Shown here: positions 29,759 to 37,759 of the stretch, piece after piece
How the letters are laid out: each line of letters opens with the position of its first letter
Numbering within the stretch: position 1 is the stretch's first letter
Translations under genes and position numbers: made by a program
The notes under the pieces: generated by a model
What the model was told of the DNA's origin: nothing
The model's input: only the letters and a program-made list of their open reading frames with translations
Databases searched by the model: none
Assembly: GCA_020721085.1 (NCBI GenBank)
Contig: DYNJ01000004.1
Span: 1-37,759 of the forward strand
Reading direction: 5' to 3'
From: Sulfurovum sp.
GTDB taxonomy: Bacteria > Campylobacterota > Campylobacteria > Campylobacterales > Sulfurovaceae
DNA: 37,759 nucleotides

Positions 29759-30447
29759 TGAAATTTTTAACCGTACGAAATCTAAAAAAAGTGTTTCACA
29801 AAGGAAGCGAAAGCCAAACCAATGCGCTTGATGGCATCGATCTTGAGATCAACAAAGAGGAGTTTATCGTCATCTCGGGTCCCAGCGGAAGCGGCAAAAC
29901 AACCCTGCTTAACATCATCGGCGGACTTGACAGTCCCAGCGAAGGAGGTGTGGATCTTGAGGGGACTCTGATCACAGAGCTTAGCGAAAATGATCTGGCG
30001 CTGTTTCGACGCAAAAACATCGGATTTGTCTTCCAGGCCTACAATCTCATCCCTGTCCTTACGGCAAAAGAGAATATCTCATATGTGATGCGTTTGCTCG
30101 GATGTCCCAAAAGCGTGTATGATGCACGGACGCTGGAGGTTGCAAGGGAGCTTGATATAGACAGATATCTTGATAAATTTCCAGACCATCTCAGCGGCGG
30201 TCAGCAGCAGCGTATCGCAGTGGCGCGTGCCGTGGCAAGCAAGCCCAAACTCATCCTTGCTGATGAGCCGACTGCCAATCTGGATTCTAAAAATGCAGAA
30301 AAACTGATGGAGCTGATGCGCCGTCTCAATGAAGAGGAGAAGGTGACTATCATCTTCTCCTCTCATGATCCCTTGGTCATCAAGCAGGCACGCCGTTCCA
30401 TTGTGTTGAGAGACGGTAAAATCATCGAGGATGTTGTCTGTCCATGA
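29758..30447 (+). CDS. ABC transporter ATP-binding protein (LolD/MacB type)
   Basis: GPSGSGKTTLLNIIGG, LSGGQQQRIAVARA, LILADEPTANLDS. Confidence 0.95.
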   Translation: MKFLTVRNLKKVFHKGSESQTNALDGIDLEINKEEFIVISGPSGSGKTTLLNIIGGLDSPSEGGVDLEGTLITELSENDLALFRRKNIGFVFQAYNLIPVLTAKENISYVMRLLGCPKSVYDARTLEVARELDIDRYLDKFPDHLSGGQQQRIAVARAVASKPKLILADEPTANLDSKNAEKLMELMRRLNEEEKVTIIFSSHDPLVIKQARRSIVLRDGKIIEDVVCP

Positions 30448-31565
30448 TAAGAGTGTTATTGACAGTGGCGTTTTTTGTGTTGCCTGTGTGGAGCACGGAG
30501 TTTGAGACAACCTTTGAGAACAGTAATTTTATTCTTTCTATGCCGATAGACTGGACCGGTGAACATAAATTTTTAGATTACAACCGTTTGAGGATGAACG
30601 AGCATATTCGCGATGACAACTGGTTTGCAGTCGCGATTTTGGATATCGAAAATTATTTGGGACACGATATCGTCAATAGCGCTGCATTTGAAGCTGCAAG
30701 CTCGGTGCATTCTGATACACCATTTGTGACACAAACAGAACCTTATGATTATCAAGATGGACAAATCTATGCCCAGCTTTACCGTTTTTATGCCGGATAT
30801 GCCGACGAGAAGCACCGTATCAGCCTCGGACTGCAAAAGATAAGTTTCGGTGTCGGCCGTATCTGGAACCCTACCGATCTGTTCAATCCAAAAAATCCGC
30901 TCGCACTTGAGCCGGATGAGGTGTATGGGGTGTTTTCGACAATATATACCTATTCGCCAAACAGCCTAAGTCAGATCAATGCTATTGTTGCACAGCGCGC
31001 AGATGAGAGTTTCAAATACGCAGGGCGCGCCAAAAGTTATATTGGTTTTGCCGATGTGGCCATAAATACAGTTATCGCAGATGATGTCACTATGATCGGC
31101 TATGAACTCGAAGGAGAACTTGGCAGTACCGGGATTGCTCTCAGATCCGAAGGTGGATGGTTTTATGACAAAACAGTACAAGAAGAGATTTTTCAAGGGC
31201 TGATCGGCGCTGATTATGCATTTAAAAACTCTCTTGTACTCATGGGTGAGTGGCTACACACCTCAAAAGTATTTGACAAATACGAAATACTCAACACTCC
31301 TCAACGAGCCAAAAATTATCTTGTACAATCTCATGATTATGTAGCTCTTGGTGCCGGATATGAGTTTGATACACTCCTTTATGGTATGATTTCCTCTATC
31401 GTCAGCATAGATGATAACAGTTTTTATATAACACCTTCTTTGAGGTATTCACTCGCTGATGACAGAATGCTTGTGCTGGGTGCGATGCTCTATGACGGCG
31501 AAACCGGTAGTGAATTTGGTGATTATGGGCAAACATATTATGTTAATTTAAAAGTGACATTTTGA
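30444..31565 (+). CDS. predicted outer-membrane beta-barrel protein
   Basis: Signal peptide; GLQKISFGVGRIWNPTDLFNPKNP; alternating strands; C-terminal ...YYVNLKVTF ending in Phe. Confidence 0.72.
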   Translation: MIRVLLTVAFFVLPVWSTEFETTFENSNFILSMPIDWTGEHKFLDYNRLRMNEHIRDDNWFAVAILDIENYLGHDIVNSAAFEAASSVHSDTPFVTQTEPYDYQDGQIYAQLYRFYAGYADEKHRISLGLQKISFGVGRIWNPTDLFNPKNPLALEPDEVYGVFSTIYTYSPNSLSQINAIVAQRADESFKYAGRAKSYIGFADVAINTVIADDVTMIGYELEGELGSTGIALRSEGGWFYDKTVQEEIFQGLIGADYAFKNSLVLMGEWLHTSKVFDKYEILNTPQRAKNYLVQSHDYVALGAGYEFDTLLYGMISSIVSIDDNSFYITPSLRYSLADDRMLVLGAMLYDGETGSEFGDYGQTYYVNLKVTF

Positions 31566-31591
31566 TTGTCATCAGTGAACCACCACTCCGT

Positions 31592-32761
31592 TTAACCATA
31601 CATAGTAGCTATGATCGCATAAGAGATGAAAAACATCATATGTGAAACGCCTTCGAAGTAGTTTGTTTCTCCGTCATCAGTGGTTTTCCAGGTGAGGATG
31701 ATCGTCAAAAGCAGCGCGCCTATCTGAAACGCGTTGAAATCGAGCGTTAGACGGATACCGTTGAAATATGCCAGTGCCATCAGGATAGGGACGGTCAACA
31801 TGATAGACACTGTGGATGCACCCATGGCGATATTGACGACTCTTTGTATCTGGTCGCTTCTGGCTGCTTTGACTGCCGTAAATATCTCCGGCGATACTGC
31901 AATAACAGCGATGATAAGACCTGCCAGTCCGTTAGAGACGCCTAGGTCTTTGGCGACCATGATGCCATCGCTGGCAAAGATCTCAGCGAGGATGCCTATC
32001 AAAAATATAAAGCCAAAAATAAAAACAAGGTTTGCCATATTGCTTTGCCGGTCAAACAGATAATCTCCCTCATCCTCGTCCTCCTCTTCGTTATGGCGTT
32101 TGCGAAGTCTAAAAAGGCGGCTTTTGGCTGTCGCTTTGAAAAAATGGGTGTGAGTTTTGGTCTGAAAGATAAATATCGCAATATAAAAAACCATCAATAA
32201 TACGGCGATCATGACAGATGCATGGAAAAGATCAGATTTGTTATCGTCTGCATATGGAATCACGCTGGGCACCAGCAGCGCAGAGACGGCTACCAAGAGG
32301 ATCGTGGTGTAGGTATTGGAGGTATTTTCGTTGTGTATCTGCTCTTTGAAGTTGAGGCCGCCTATAAATACAGCTAGACCTAAAAGCACATTCATATCGA
32401 CTATAACTGCAGAGATGATACCTCCCTTAACGGTATCAAGCGCCCCTGGGGTATGTGTAGCTTCGAGAATGATCATGAAAAGCAGAATTATCTCCACTGC
32501 AACTGCCGAAAAGGTCAATACAAAGCTAGAGTAGGGCTCCTCAAGCCGTTCAGCTAAGATATCGGTGATTTCAGATACGGTGATAGAGAGCGCCCCGATA
32601 GCAAGCGCCGCGCTCAGTGTGGAGAGGTACGGCAGTCCGTTTTTATGGAAAACAAAAGCAATCAATCCAAAGATGATCCCCAAAATAATGTCAAAATAAT
32701 TGTTGAAAAAGTGCAAGATATCAAAGTCAGTTTGATCTCGCGAGGGGGGTATGGGGTCCAA
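31592..32761 (-). CDS. CAX/ChaA-type calcium(cation)/proton antiporter
   Basis: Multi-TM; FSAVAVEIILLFMIILEATHTPGALDTVKGGIISAVIVDMNVLLGLAVFIGGL and AVSPEIFTAVKAARSDQIQRVVNIAMGASTVSIMLTVP; TTG start after AGGAG. Confidence 0.87.
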   Translation of the reverse strand: MDPIPPSRDQTDFDILHFFNNYFDIILGIIFGLIAFVFHKNGLPYLSTLSAALAIGALSITVSEITDILAERLEEPYSSFVLTFSAVAVEIILLFMIILEATHTPGALDTVKGGIISAVIVDMNVLLGLAVFIGGLNFKEQIHNENTSNTYTTILLVAVSALLVPSVIPYADDNKSDLFHASVMIAVLLMVFYIAIFIFQTKTHTHFFKATAKSRLFRLRKRHNEEEDEDEGDYLFDRQSNMANLVFIFGFIFLIGILAEIFASDGIMVAKDLGVSNGLAGLIIAVIAVSPEIFTAVKAARSDQIQRVVNIAMGASTVSIMLTVPILMALAYFNGIRLTLDFNAFQIGALLLTIILTWKTTDDGETNYFEGVSHMMFFISYAIIATMYG

Positions 32762-32860
32762 GCAGACAGCTCCTAAGAAAGTTATTGTATTTAGCCGGAA
32801 TTTTGGAATAAAAATTCACCAATGCACACCAATTATTACAGTAATTTGGATATTGTTTAA

Positions 32861-32933
32861 AAATTTATACAAAACCCTACTACCGCAACCATGGACACTT
32901 CTTGATAAGTTTCCATTGCATAATATTTGTTTA
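32861..32933. repeat. copy B of a diverged intergenic repeat (partner at 15130-15203)
   Basis: AAATTTATACAAAACCCTACTACCGCAACCATGGACAC...TTGCATAATATTTGTTTA. Confidence 0.45.
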
Positions 32934-32961
32934 TCATAGCACAAAAATCATAAAAATTGAT

Positions 32962-33963
32962 TTATTCGTCAGAGGGAGCAAAAAGTGAATATTCTTTTTT
33001 TATATTATTTAATATTGACTTATCAAGCGTATAGACAAAAGCATAATTAAAGTGTGCTGATTTGAGTATCTTTCTGACCTCATCTTCGCTCTCAAACCAC
33101 ATCGGTCGGTCTAGGTTTTCGACCTTGGTTTTGGGTGGTGTCAATACGATACTTTTGACCCAGCTGTTTTGATATTTGATGTATTCTCTCGCTTTGTTTA
33201 TGTCTGTAAGATTGTCAGTGAAAATGACGACTTTGTCGCTTTTGGAAGACTGGGTAGTCTTGAGTTCGCCATCTATAAAGACAGGTATAAACTGTTTGGT
33301 ATATCTGATACGGTCGATCGAGTAGGGCTGATTATGAGTTTCGCAAAAATCAACCACTCTAAGCAGATGATCAAAATGAAAAGGAATCAACTCTTTGTTT
33401 TGATAGACATAACCTCCCACCTTGAAGGTTGTCCTAAATAATGTATCAGAGATGATATAACCCTCATTGATATCGCTTTTGAGGAGTTTGACATCAGGCT
33501 TGATCTGCTTCATCAGATCTTTATCTGTCCCTACAAAAAGTTTCTGCGAGGAGTTGAGGATTTGCTCGAAAGCCTTTTTCCAATCTTCGGCGATGAACAC
33601 GATAGCGCCTTTTTGGAGAATGATCATCTTGAGCAGACTGTTTTCATGTTCATTTAGAAGAAAAAACTCTATCTCTTTGGCGAGGATGACATATCGCAAA
33701 AGCCTGAATGCCGCATCTTCGATAGAGCCAACCTGGATCCAAGCGATCTCTTGGTCGCTGGGGATGATGTGTTCATCGTCATAGATGATGGCATAAGCGC
33801 CGTTTGCCAATGCGCTTTTGATCTCTTCAGGATCAGATGAGATGAAAAGATCGCCGTGTTCGACTTTGGAGGGAAATACAGTCGCTCCCTCAATGGATTG
33901 TATGGTTGGCGTGCTCTTGAGCATGCCGTCAGTCAAGTTGAGTAGTGCATCGATAGTCATCAA
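32962..33963 (-). CDS. MurE/MurF-like (Mur ligase-related) protein lacking a recognisable P-loop
   Basis: GATVFPSKVEHGDLFISSDPEEIKSALANGAYAIIYDDE resembles Mur ligase N-domains; no GxxGKT/S. Confidence 0.5.
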   Translation of the reverse strand: MMTIDALLNLTDGMLKSTPTIQSIEGATVFPSKVEHGDLFISSDPEEIKSALANGAYAIIYDDEHIIPSDQEIAWIQVGSIEDAAFRLLRYVILAKEIEFFLLNEHENSLLKMIILQKGAIVFIAEDWKKAFEQILNSSQKLFVGTDKDLMKQIKPDVKLLKSDINEGYIISDTLFRTTFKVGGYVYQNKELIPFHFDHLLRVVDFCETHNQPYSIDRIRYTKQFIPVFIDGELKTTQSSKSDKVVIFTDNLTDINKAREYIKYQNSWVKSIVLTPPKTKVENLDRPMWFESEDEVRKILKSAHFNYAFVYTLDKSILNNIKKEYSLFAPSDE

Positions 33964-35907
33964 TCAGCCGATCTTTGTGCCATTGACTTTGTGAGATTCC
34001 GGTCGGATCAGCGAGAGTCCATGAGCATCTCTAGCAGCCAATATCATCCCTTCGCTGGTGATGCCCATCAATTTGGCAGGCTTGAGATTGGCGACGATAC
34101 AGACTTGCGTGCCCAGCATCGACTCGGCACTGTACCACTCCTTGATGCCAGCGACCACCTGTCTGGGAGCCTCTTCGGCAATATCGACTTGGAGCAAGAG
34201 AAGTTTTTTGCTGCCTTCCACCTCTTCGGCTTTTATGACGGTGCCGACTTTGATAGAGGTTTGAAAAAACTGATCTATGCCGATCAATGCAATGCCGGTT
34301 TCACTCTCTTTGCTTGATTTGGGCTTCTCGGTCTTTACCGGTTCCTCAGGTTCTGACGGCGGATGCCCCAAAAGAGGCTCTTCTATGCGGGGAAACAGGG
34401 GTGGGATCTTTGTGATCTTAAATGGCTTGGGAAGCTCTTTGGATACTATAAGGCTATTCCAGCTATCGTAGGAGATCGTAAATCCAAGTGCCAAAGCGAT
34501 TTTTTGGGCGGTCTCTGGCATAACGGGAGCCAGCATGACGGCTACTTTTGCCAAGATGGCTGCGATAAGACCATTGAGCGCCATCGCCTCATCCTCTTTG
34601 CTCTCTTTCATCAATGTCCAAGGCTGATATTTGTCTATCGCTTTGTTTGCCACGCTCAAAGGCCGCCAAAGCTCTTCAAGATAACGGTGGATTTGCATCT
34701 CAAACAGAAGCGGTTCGAGCTTATCAAGTGACGCATCTACTTCGTTGAGTTCATCTTGATAGTATTGAGCAACTCTGTCACACTCCACAGTACCGTCGAA
34801 GTACTTCTCACTCATGCCGATGAGACGATTGAGTAGATTGCCCAGATCATTGCCCAGATCTGAGTTGATACGGTCTATCAGCGCCTTTTGGCTGAAGTCA
34901 CCGTCTCCGCCGAACGGTACCTCTCGGAGCATAAAATAGCGGAAATTGTCCAATCCGTAGGCATCGGCTACTTCTTTTGGATTGACGACATTTCCTTTGG
35001 ATTTGCTCATCTTGACACCGTCTTTGGTCCACCATCCATGTGCCGCGATATGTTTTGGCAGCGGCAACTCCAGGCTCATGAGAAACGCAGGCCAGTAGAT
35101 AGCATGAAAACGGAGGATATCTTTGCCTATGAGATGAACTCTTGCAGGCCAATAACCGATATTTTTCTCATCTGTGCCGTATCCGAGCGCCGTGAGGTAG
35201 TTCATGAGTGCGTCAAGCCAGACATACATCACATGTTTGGGGTCATTCAGTTCAGAGGGGAGTTTGACCCCCCAGTCAAAACTGGTACGGGTGATCGAAA
35301 GATCCTCAAGTCCCCCTTCGACAAAACGGATCACTTCGTTTCTTTTGCTTTTAGGCAAGATAGAGTTGGGATTTTCGGCATACCAGGCAAGGAGTTTGTC
35401 TTGATATTTTGAAAGCCTGAAAAAATAACTTTCCTCTTCGACTATGATCGTAGCCCTCCCGCACTCAGGACAGAATTCGTCATCGACGAGTTGGCTTTTG
35501 GGGAAAAATGTCTCGCAAGAGATACAATAGTGCCCCTTGTAAACATCTTTGTAGATATCCCCATGCTCCATCATCTTGATAAATGCTTTTTGAACCCCGA
35601 TCTTATGTGCTTCATCAGTTGTGCGGATAAATTTGTCATAACTTATGTCAAAATCATCCCATAAATTTTTGAAAGACAAAGAGATTTCGTCAGCATACTC
35701 TTGGGGTGTTTTGCCTTTTGCCAAGGCTGAGTGTTCGATCTTCTGCCCATGCTCATCAGTGCCCGTGAGAAAAAATGTATCCAAACCAACCATACGAGAA
35801 TAGCGTGCCAGCATATCGGCGATGATAGTGGTATAGGCATGACCAATATGGGCGATGTCGTTCACATAATAGATAGGAGTCGTGATATAGACTTTCTTGC
35901 AAGACAT
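33964..35907 (-). CDS. metG: methionyl-tRNA synthetase with C-terminal tRNA-binding domain
   Basis: YITTPIYYVNDIAHIGHAYTTI, CISC/CPEC zinc knuckle, GVKMSKSKGNVV, C-terminal IKVGTVIKAEEVEGSKKLLLLQVD. Confidence 0.97.
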   Translation of the reverse strand: MSCKKVYITTPIYYVNDIAHIGHAYTTIIADMLARYSRMVGLDTFFLTGTDEHGQKIEHSALAKGKTPQEYADEISLSFKNLWDDFDISYDKFIRTTDEAHKIGVQKAFIKMMEHGDIYKDVYKGHYCISCETFFPKSQLVDDEFCPECGRATIIVEEESYFFRLSKYQDKLLAWYAENPNSILPKSKRNEVIRFVEGGLEDLSITRTSFDWGVKLPSELNDPKHVMYVWLDALMNYLTALGYGTDEKNIGYWPARVHLIGKDILRFHAIYWPAFLMSLELPLPKHIAAHGWWTKDGVKMSKSKGNVVNPKEVADAYGLDNFRYFMLREVPFGGDGDFSQKALIDRINSDLGNDLGNLLNRLIGMSEKYFDGTVECDRVAQYYQDELNEVDASLDKLEPLLFEMQIHRYLEELWRPLSVANKAIDKYQPWTLMKESKEDEAMALNGLIAAILAKVAVMLAPVMPETAQKIALALGFTISYDSWNSLIVSKELPKPFKITKIPPLFPRIEEPLLGHPPSEPEEPVKTEKPKSSKESETGIALIGIDQFFQTSIKVGTVIKAEEVEGSKKLLLLQVDIAEEAPRQVVAGIKEWYSAESMLGTQVCIVANLKPAKLMGITSEGMILAARDAHGLSLIRPESHKVNGTKIG

Positions 35908-35937
35908 TTTGTAGTTTCCTCACTGCATTTCGACAAA

Positions 35938-35957
35938 GATATGAAATATATCATATC
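35938..35957. promoter_or_regulatory. perfect dyad upstream of metG
   Basis: GATATGA-aatata-TCATATC. Confidence 0.35.
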
Positions 35958-35987
35958 AAAAATATGCTGTGAAGGAGCCGAAGAGGA

Positions 35988-37181
35988 TCACCTCCTCTCC
36001 TCTCTTGTCTTGAATGTTTCGTTATTGTTGCTCTGAGGGCGTGATCGGATCTGATCGTTTTGTTGTCGCGAGCGCATTTGGCTTTGCTGATCAACTCTTT
36101 GTCTTGAAAATGACTTTGACTGGATGTTTTGACGATGATCGAGTCTTTGGTTGTCTTGGATTTTCCTATTTGTGTAATGCGAGCGCATTTGGCTTTGCTG
36201 ATCAACTCTTTGTCTTGAAAATGACTTTGACTGGACATTTTGACGATTATCGAATCTTTGGTTGTCTCGGATCTGGCTGTTGCGCTTGTTTCTCTCTTCG
36301 ATCTGCCGTTCACGAAGATGCCGGTTTTGGTGTTGAAGCTGATTTTTGTGCAAATTACGAGGAGTATCCCTTTGTATATTTTGATTATTTCCGGATGGTA
36401 TGCGCTCACGATCTTGGATCTTAGAACGGTCTGGATGACGCGTAGAGCGATTTTCTTGCCTGAAACGATCCTCTCGTCTCTCAACACTTCTATAATCCCT
36501 CCGTATTTTCGTATCTTCATGGCGGCGGCGATCTAAATGTGTGCGTTGCCGTGTATGTCTGTAATAGTTGTCGCTTCTGATATGTTTGTTGATATGCTCA
36601 CGATAATACGGTACCGGATGAGGACGCCATGGTCGGTAGATAGGTGGATAGTAGCCCCATCTGTATGGTGAATAATAGGCACGATGTACGACAGCTCCGC
36701 TCCAGCCCGCCCAAAAATATGAGTAGATCGTAGGCGTATTGACATAAACAGGCTCTACGAAGTAGTTATCGCCATAGATATTAGGATCACCGATGATCTG
36801 CACAACCATATCATTGTCATCTCTTTGGATTTCGATAGTCGCGACATCTTGATAGTAGTCATCACCGAGAACTGCTTGGATCACGATCAGGTGCAGTCCG
36901 TTTTCTTCTGTCTCGAAGACACGCAGATAGTCAACATTGCCATCACGGTTGAGATCAAGATTGGAAATTTGGCGATCAGGATCATTGAGTCGTCTTTCAA
37001 ATTCGTACAAGTCTTCAGATTGACCAAATATAGATGCTACTGCATTGAGATTGAGATTTTGACTGATATGGCTGTCTTGTGCATATACGACTGTTTTGTC
37101 ATATGCCAAGAGCGGATTTGACAAGGCAAAAAGTAGTGTCCATCCCATCCCAAGAGTGATTAATTTATGTCTTATTTCCAT
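35988..37181 (-). CDS. secreted protein with N-terminal globular region, Tyr/Pro/His segment and Arg/Gln/Asn/Ser-rich repetitive C-terminus
   Basis: Start 37181 gives MEIRHKLITLGMGWTLLFALSNPLLA signal peptide; IIGDPNIYGDNYFVEPVY; repeat KSFSRQRVDQQSQMRS. Confidence 0.75.
   Translation of the reverse strand: MEIRHKLITLGMGWTLLFALSNPLLAYDKTVVYAQDSHISQNLNLNAVASIFGQSEDLYEFERRLNDPDRQISNLDLNRDGNVDYLRVFETEENGLHLIVIQAVLGDDYYQDVATIEIQRDDNDMVVQIIGDPNIYGDNYFVEPVYVNTPTIYSYFWAGWSGAVVHRAYYSPYRWGYYPPIYRPWRPHPVPYYREHINKHIRSDNYYRHTRQRTHLDRRRHEDTKIRRDYRSVERREDRFRQENRSTRHPDRSKIQDRERIPSGNNQNIQRDTPRNLHKNQLQHQNRHLRERQIEERNKRNSQIRDNQRFDNRQNVQSKSFSRQRVDQQSQMRSHYTNRKIQDNQRLDHRQNIQSKSFSRQRVDQQSQMRSRQQNDQIRSRPQSNNNETFKTREERR
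36068..36289. repeat. 111-bp tandem duplication (2 units) inside the secreted-protein gene
   Basis: First 57 bp of each unit identical (GCGAGCGCATTTGGC...GACTGGA), starting at 36068 and 36179; 111 bp = 37 codons. Confidence 0.9.
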
Positions 37182-37407
37182 TTTATTTCCTAGTGTAATG
37201 AAATTTGCAGTCGTATTATGACAAAGAAATGTGTAGAGATTGTGGATACTGTTTAAGGGGGTGTCAAAAGACAACCGGCGCATTTGAGTAAGAATTATCT
37301 TTAAGAAACGGAGATAGTACATGGATAAGATGTGTGATCTGCTACCCCTTATTCAGACAAAAAACATTAAAGATTCCCAGTTAAAATAAACAATAAGCGA
37401 GGAACAG

Positions 37408-37713
37408 ATGAGAAACAGTAAACACACAAGAGAATTTAGAGATTCAGCTATACAATTGGTACTCAATTCAAATGAAGAAATCAAAACCATAGCAGAAGAT
37501 TTAGGTGTAAATGCAAAAACACTTTATAATTGGGTCTACAACCACAAGAAAGATAACACCCTTCAAGCCTATCAGCGTAACACGACTAAAATCAGTACCA
37601 AAGAATCTTTAGAAGAAGAGCTACGCAGACTGCGTAAAGAGAATCGCCTATTGAAGCAAGAGCGTGACATACTAAAAAAGGCAACCGCATACTTCGCCAA
37701 AGAAACTCTGTGA
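37408..37713 (+). CDS. IS3-family transposase OrfA
   Basis: RNSKHTREFRDSAIQLVLNSNEEIKTIAEDLGVNAKTLYNWV...LRRLRKENRLLKQERDILKKATAYFAKE. Confidence 0.93.
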   Translation: MRNSKHTREFRDSAIQLVLNSNEEIKTIAEDLGVNAKTLYNWVYNHKKDNTLQAYQRNTTKISTKESLEEELRRLRKENRLLKQERDILKKATAYFAKETL

Positions 37714-37759
37714 AGTATGCATGGATGAAAGAGTACGAGAAGAGTTTCACTATATCAGT
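37680..37759 (+). CDS. IS3-family transposase OrfB, N-terminal portion (frame reached by -1 frameshift; truncated by window end)
   Basis: -1 frame GNRILRQRNSVKYAWMKEYEKSFTIS; internal GTG at 37710 overlaps the orfA stop. Confidence 0.75.

Larger units (their letters stand above)
37250..37759 (+). mobile_element. IS3-family insertion sequence, left portion (truncated by the window end)
   Basis: orfA HTH/leucine-zipper transposase plus overlapping orfB start; candidate left end TGTTTAAGGGGGTGTCAAAAGAC. Confidence 0.8.

Noticed and set aside
35951-36520. 189-aa minus-strand ORF with SKTTKDSIIVKMSSQSHFQDKELISKAKCAR repeats
   Set aside because: It is an alternate frame of the duplicated, low-complexity 3' end of the secreted-protein gene; the repeats come from the 111-bp duplication, and the longer frame with a signal peptide is the better CDS.
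1-37759. CRISPR array, tRNA or rRNA genes
   Set aside because: No regularly spaced repeats and no recognisable tRNA cloverleaf or rRNA sequence were found on reading.

Overview
This 37.8 kb window looks like chromosomal DNA from a Campylobacterota (Sulfurimonas/Sulfuricurvum-like) bacterium. That placement is inferred from the fabZ-lpxA-clpX-mreB-mreC gene order and protein flavour; no search was run. Most of it is housekeeping: carB, mreC, mreB, clpX, lpxA, fabZ, adk, aspS, nadK, recN, psd and metG. Less ordinary parts: (i) a MotA/TolQ-like plus MotB/OmpA-like stator pair with a long coiled coil and an overlapping 54-codon small ORF; (ii) a translationally coupled LolA-like / two FtsX-type permeases / LolD-type ATPase / beta-barrel cassette that could be a trans-envelope transport system; (iii) a NifU/IscU-like scaffold missing the first canonical Cys and the Asp, followed by a putative double ferritin-like protein; (iv) a stand-alone CopZ-N-terminal-like Cys-rich protein divergent from a secreted-protein gene, with two stacked dyads between them; (v) a MurE/F-like protein with no recognisable P-loop; (vi) intergenic scars and repeats, including a diverged ~73 bp pair; (vii) the left part of an IS3-family element with a classic A_AAA_AAG frameshift signal, cut by the window end. 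No tRNA, rRNA or CRISPR array was recognised.
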